Assembly: GCF_022682495.2 (NCBI RefSeq)
Contig: NC_071388.1
Span: 30,178,139-30,242,138, forward strand
Direction: 5' to 3'
DNA: 64,000 bases
Origin: Desmodus rotundus
Lineage: Eukaryota; Chordata; Mammalia; Chiroptera; Phyllostomidae
Both the position numbers and the translations under genes were made by a program. Position 1 is the stretch's first letter. Every line of letters starts with the position of its first letter. This document shows positions 60,298 to 64,000 of this stretch, one piece after another. A model generated the notes under the pieces. That model made no database searches. It was not told where the DNA came from and saw nothing but the letters and a program-made list of their open reading frames with translations.

Positions 60298-60366
60298 CTC
60301 CTCCTCTCCCTCCTCCTGGTACTGCTCATCAACATTATCCTCCTGCTGGTCTGGATTCCCTGCCAT
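60298..60366 (-). CDS. GOLIM4: GOLIM4 coding exon (third from last)
   Basis: This 69-nt exon encodes 23 residues, MAGNPDQQEDNVDEQYQEE followed by GEEE, continuing the GOLIM4 acidic luminal tail directly after ...EEHLV. The acceptor is preceded by a pyrimidine-rich stretch ending gtttcaacag|ATGGCAGG, and the donor is GAGGAG|gtagga. The ATG at the exon start is an internal methionine, not an initiation codon. The exon is in phase 0 at both ends and sits only 318 bp from the preceding exon. Reading past the donor gives VGRWNAGG..., which is intron and not part of the protein. The family match is exact over the NPDQQEDNVDEQYQEE stretch as I remember it. Confidence 0.94.
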
Positions 60367-60684
60367 CTGTTGAAACAAGAGGGGAGGCTCCGGTTACTGA
60401 ACACTGAGATGTGTTTTATAGTGCTCAAAGAACAAGCATGCCGCCATGAGCAGTGTATTTTCAATGCATCGGTGGCCAGGAAATAATGAGTAATCATTCC
60501 CAACACAAAGCCCAGGCCGCCCGTCACTCTCTGAGTGCAGACACATCGTTTCATATAATGGCTTGAAAACCAGCCAAAGAGGCAGACCATCTGTCAATGT
60601 AGGTTATGACTAATCTTTTGCATAAACCAGGCATTGATTAAAATACCCAGGATAAAGCCGCCTTTCCTAGAGGCCTCTACTTAC
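60367..60684 (-). other. GOLIM4: GOLIM4 intron (318 bp)
   Basis: Short intron between the EEHLV and MAGNP exons, with canonical gtaagt donor and caacag acceptor. No repeat was recognised in it. Overlapping open frames on the minus strand run from intron into exon and are not genes. Confidence 0.85.
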
Positions 60685-60852
60685 CACCAAATGCTCCTCC
60701 ATTTCCGCATTCCCTTGCTTTTCAGGACTTTGCTTTTGCTCTTCATTTTCATCTGGCAAATTTTCTTCTCTCACTTGCTCGGCTTCCTCAAATTCATCTT
60801 CGCCTTGATTATTAGGGTCATCTGCTGGGTTTATGTCCTCTACAGCTGCCCT
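60685..60852 (-). CDS. GOLIM4: GOLIM4 coding exon (fourth from last)
   Basis: This 168-nt exon encodes 56 residues of the acidic luminal tail of Golgi integral membrane protein 4 (GPP130). GPP130 is a type II cis-Golgi protein that cycles through endosomes and is lost to lysosomes on manganese exposure (known of the family). The translation starts RAAVEDINPADDPNNQ and ends GNAEMEEHLV, which I recognise from the mammalian protein. The acceptor is ...ttttacag|AGGGCA and the donor is TTGGTG|gtaagt, both on the minus strand. The exon begins and ends on codon boundaries, so the open frame seen beyond each end is intron read-through. About a third of the residues are D or E and no cysteine is present. 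The upstream exons, carrying the transmembrane anchor and coiled coil, lie past the right edge of the window. Confidence 0.95.
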
Positions 60853-62224
60853 CTGTAAAATTTTAATGAAAAGCAACCACCACTTCAAAATCCAGGATCA
60901 AGTTTAATTTCACTTGAAAGGCCACCCACGGGCAGAAAATGAAATCATCTTTCGCCGGATGGTGCAGACCCATCCTTGCCAAGACGCACGAGTACACACC
61001 CCACTGTCCAAAGAGAAAACTCCTGCCGTGTTTGTCGGAGGCCGATGAGCCAGAATGAAATATGACTGGCACTTCCTTTCTGTGATTCCAAATTGGTCCT
61101 CAAAACTTTACTCTCACAAGTAAAGAGAGCATAACTAAATAGGCATGACAAAAAATAGTTAATAAAAACCAAGAGACCAAGTAGGAGATATAATTAAAAT
61201 GGAAGATTCAGGTCAGCAAATGGCAACTTCATGTACTGGTGTGCTGATTTTTATGCCGACAAGCTTTCCCATCCAAGCCACTTACATGTAAGTGGGTGAA
61301 AAAGCGTCCAAAGAGAAATGGGCCGACACCAGCAAGGACCAAAGAGGGGCCTGAAGAGGAGACAGGAAGAGGGCTGGCTCAAAAGCAAATGAGCGATTTC
61401 TAGCATGGATCACATTCCTTTAAAACAAGTACTATTGGGACCCAGGGAGACGCTGCGCTGGCCAGACGGGAAAACAAGAACCAAGCTCACCCAATTGGTG
61501 GCAATTATTATTTTGAAAAATATCTCCCTGGATCCATCCCCTCCTCCCAAGGAGCTCTCAGCTCCTGTGTTCAATGAATTCCCTTCATATTACCAACTTT
61601 AGAATTATCTCGATTTTCCACTTAAGCTCCCAAAGCGCCTTTCAAAATGATACATGACCTCATAAAAATTCAGATAGAGAGCCTGAGCTCGGCAGACACG
61701 GTGCTGCTCCTGTGAGCTTCCCCATCACTCCAGTGTCACCACCGGGACACTCAGAGAAGCTGCCAACGCTTCCCAGAGATGGTGACGCCTCAGAGTGAGA
61801 TTTAGTCTCCTTCGGCATTCTCCAGACTTGATTCTACCTGAATTCCCTTCAGAGCCTTGAACGTGTTGGAGAGCTCACTGCGGTCTCCGCTGAATTATTC
61901 TCTGTACATCCCTGGCTGCACACTTCATTCAAGTGCAAACGACACCTCTCTTGGGGAGATCAGAGAGTGACAAATCATTACCCGCACACTAAACTCCAGT
62001 TACTTCACCATCTCTTATATGCATTTCTTTTTGTGCCTTATCAATAATTTGTGTAGAAATAGAAAAAGATGTCACATATTCTCTTCAGAATAAAAAGGAC
62101 CAAAGCTTTTGTAAAACTTAATAAAAATATACAGCCTAGCTCTAACTCTTAGTAATAAGTAAGACTTAACAGGCATGGTGGTTATAGCCTAATAAAATAG
62201 ATGATCAATCACACCTCCCTAAAG

Positions 62225-62470
62225 TTCGAAAACGGTGAAGGGATTCAGAAATAGAAGTTGGTAGTTAGAATAGTCATGGGGATGTAAAGTACAGCACAGG
62301 GAAGATAGTCAATAATATTCTAATAACTCTGTATGGTGTTAGATGGGTACTAGGTTTACCTGGGTGATCACTTTGTAAGTTATATAAATGTCTAATCATA
62401 TGTTGTACACCTGAAACTAATATAATATTTCATGTCAACTGTAATTGAAAAATAGAAAAAATTATTAAAG
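62225..62470 (+). mobile_element. L1-type 3' end
   Basis: GATGTAAAGTACAGCACAGGGAAGATAGTCAATAATATTC, TGATCACTTTGTAAGTTATATAAATGTCTAATCATATG and CACCTGAAACTAATATAATATTTCATGTCAACTGTAATTG, followed by an A-rich tail. A well-known L1 3' UTR type of laurasiatherian mammals. A VES SINE inserted in its A-rich tail. Confidence 0.8.
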
Positions 62471-62479
62471 AAAAAAAGA

Positions 62480-62715
62480 GCCCTGACTGGCATGGCTCAG
62501 TGGGTTGGCGTCACCCCACAAACCGAAAGGTCGCTGGTTCAATTCCTGGTCAGAACATATGCCTCGGCTGTGGGTCAGGTCCCTGAATGGGGGGTGTGAG
62601 GCAGCCCATAGACTGTTTCTCTCTCATGCCAGTGTTTCTTTTCCTCTCTTTCTCCTCCCCTTGCCCTTTCTCTAAAAATAAATAAATAAAATCTTCAAAA
62701 AAAAAAAAAAAAAGA
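62480..62715 (+). mobile_element. VES-type SINE
   Basis: Head GCCCTGACTGGCATGGCTCAG with A box, B box GTCGCTGGTTCAATTCC, pyrimidine-rich part, AAATAAATAAATAAAATC and an A18-like tail. It lies in the A-rich tail of the preceding L1, so the duplication (AAAGAAAAAAAG / AAAAAGAAAG) is not distinctive. Confidence 0.95.
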
Positions 62716-63801
62716 AAGGAGGTACATAAGACAAAGAGAAGGACAAGCAGGGGAACAATTTCTCATTAAAAGAAGGCATGGCAGGGAGGCCATGTTTCCC
62801 AGTGTGTTCTCCAGAACAAGTAAACCGATGACAGTGAAGATTGCACAGTCAAGCAGGCAAAGCACACAGCAGTCCCCGGATGCCACTGACTGAATACTCA
62901 TCCCTCTCAGCACACTCCCAGGCTTCTGCACACTCACTCTGCCGCTCTCTCATGCACACTCCCTTGCTCTTTCACAGTCTCTGGCTCTCTCAGACTCTCC
63001 TGCTCTCTATAGGTCTTGCTCTTTCCTGAAAACATTTCCGGGCTAGGGTTCCCTGGAGCACACTTTCACAGTGCTAATTCCAGGGCTGGCGGGACAGTGT
63101 GTTCTGCCTTCTCTCCAGGCGAGGGACAGCCATTTCCATCAAGGCGGCTTTAAGCAGCCATCAGGAAGAGTTTCTCAACAGTAATCAAGGAAGGCAGTGG
63201 AGCCCTTTTTCAATCCACCAGGTCAGTACAACATACGCAGGTCCCACAGGACAGCACAGACTAAACTTTATAAACATGGTGGTGGTTTACTAGCAAAAGA
63301 TGATAGGAGAGCTAAAGGAAGTTGTAAAAATCATCCACACATAAGCCCAAGAACACATCGAGTTAACATGGCTTGCCACACTCAGAGGCAAGGCCAGGGT
63401 CCCAGACCACCCAGATGAACTGGCAGTCATGGTCCTTTTTTGGTAAACAACATAGCCTCATGGTACCTGAGCAATTTTTTTCCCTTCTCAAACCACACAT
63501 TCTAATCCACGTGTTCATTAAAATGGTCACTGACTATTGGGAAATTACAGTCACGGGCATACGTCACGGCCTAGCAGACTGCTCGCCGTGCCCAATAGTA
63601 GTCAATTTCCTTTCTCTGGTTCCCTCTCCAGCTCCCACACTTGCCTTTTTTTTTTTTTATCCTTCAGAATGACTACATGTTTCAATGCCTTTCCATTTGG
63701 CTTTTACTTTTTGTAAATTTTAATTCACTAATCTAAAAGTCACCAGAGAAAGAATCTTTTGATGTTTTCCCAAAGTTTAACCCCTTCTCACCACCTCCCC
63801 T

Positions 63802-63817
63802 CCCCCCCCCCCCCCCC
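63802..63817. repeat. C16 homopolymer
   Basis: Sixteen C in a row after CTCCCCT. Intronic; prone to sequencing length error. Confidence 0.95.
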
Positions 63818-64000
63818 GCCAATGTTTTACAGTTAACAACACAGCTCATCTGCTGTAATCATGCAAGCCGCCCTTCTTTGGGGCTGATGAAATAACAGGC
63901 CTGTCTGGAGGCAGGCAGGGGCATGGTGTCAGGCAAACCTTCAAGCTTCCTTTCTGCCTTGTGAGTTGCCAAGTGTCATGACCAGAAGAGGGGACACTTA

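Larger units (their letters stand above)
60853..64000 (-). other. GOLIM4: GOLIM4 intron, partial (continues past right edge)
   Basis: Sequence upstream of the RAAVED exon on the transcript strand. It contains an old L1 3' end with an adjoining VES SINE (about 62.2-62.7 kb), a CT-rich stretch at about 62.93-63.03 kb, a T11 tract at 63649-63659 and a C16 run at 63802-63817. No further GOLIM4 exon was recognised up to the edge, so the next upstream exon lies outside. Confidence 0.75.

Noticed and set aside
62480..62560. tRNA-like A and B boxes
   Set aside because: They belong to the VES SINE head, not to a functional tRNA gene; no cloverleaf with a proper anticodon arm and acceptor pairing could be drawn.

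Overview
The window looks like a piece of a bat nuclear genome, most likely a yangochiropteran (vespertilionid-like) bat. Four tRNA-derived SINEs have the VES-type head (GCCCTGGC...GGCTCAG, with a GGTTCAATTCC-like B box) and a CT-rich/AAATAAATAAA tail. There are also several 5'-truncated L1 copies, a short mariner-type MITE, and a background of old mammalian repeats (MIR, L2, MER5A, MER2/Tigger, Tigger1, MLT1). No bacterial or viral gene organisation is present. Nearly all the short open frames are chance or repeat-derived.

Right part (about 51.55-64 kb, minus strand): the 3' end of GOLIM4 (Golgi integral membrane protein 4, GPP130/GOLPH4). Four coding exons can be placed to the base, in transcription order 60852-60685, 60366-60298, 53601-53521 and 53218-53069. 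They have consensus GT/AG junctions and encode the last 155 residues of the very acidic luminal tail, ending in ...KSQRRAEM and a TAG stop. All four exons are in phase 0. Two short introns (318 and 302 bp) flank a 6.7-kb intron. The 3' UTR probably runs to about 51550, where an AATAAA is followed by GT/T-rich sequence. The rest of GOLIM4 lies beyond position 64000.

Left and central part (1-51.5 kb): intergenic DNA downstream of GOLIM4 with no supportable gene. From the known mammalian order this would be the GOLIM4-SERPINI1 interval (inference). It is a mosaic of repeats: antisense L1 3' ends at 0.7, 4.9, 8.5, 19.6 and 32.6 kb; a sense L1 3' end at 38.9 kb; old L1M pieces at 11.1, 20.9, 23.3 and 26.9 kb; VES SINEs at 18.2, 37.6 and 47.3 kb (a fourth is in a GOLIM4 intron at 62.5 kb); MLT1 LTRs at 28.1 and 38.0 kb; a Tigger1 3' half with a decayed transposase end and a nested L1 at 32.0-33.1 kb; a complete MER2 at 12.9 kb; and an intact mariner-like MITE at 26.7 kb.

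No new biological system was found. The sequence-level oddities worth checking are: two adjacent hairpins at 20549-20600; a perfect 22-bp palindrome centred on ATTGGCCAAT at 23925; a local duplication plus perfect 15-bp inverted repeat at 55527-55619; three CpG-dense islets (21.8, 36.1 and 59.16 kb); and a 345-bp almost pure pyrimidine tract running directly into (AT)n at 36.4 kb.
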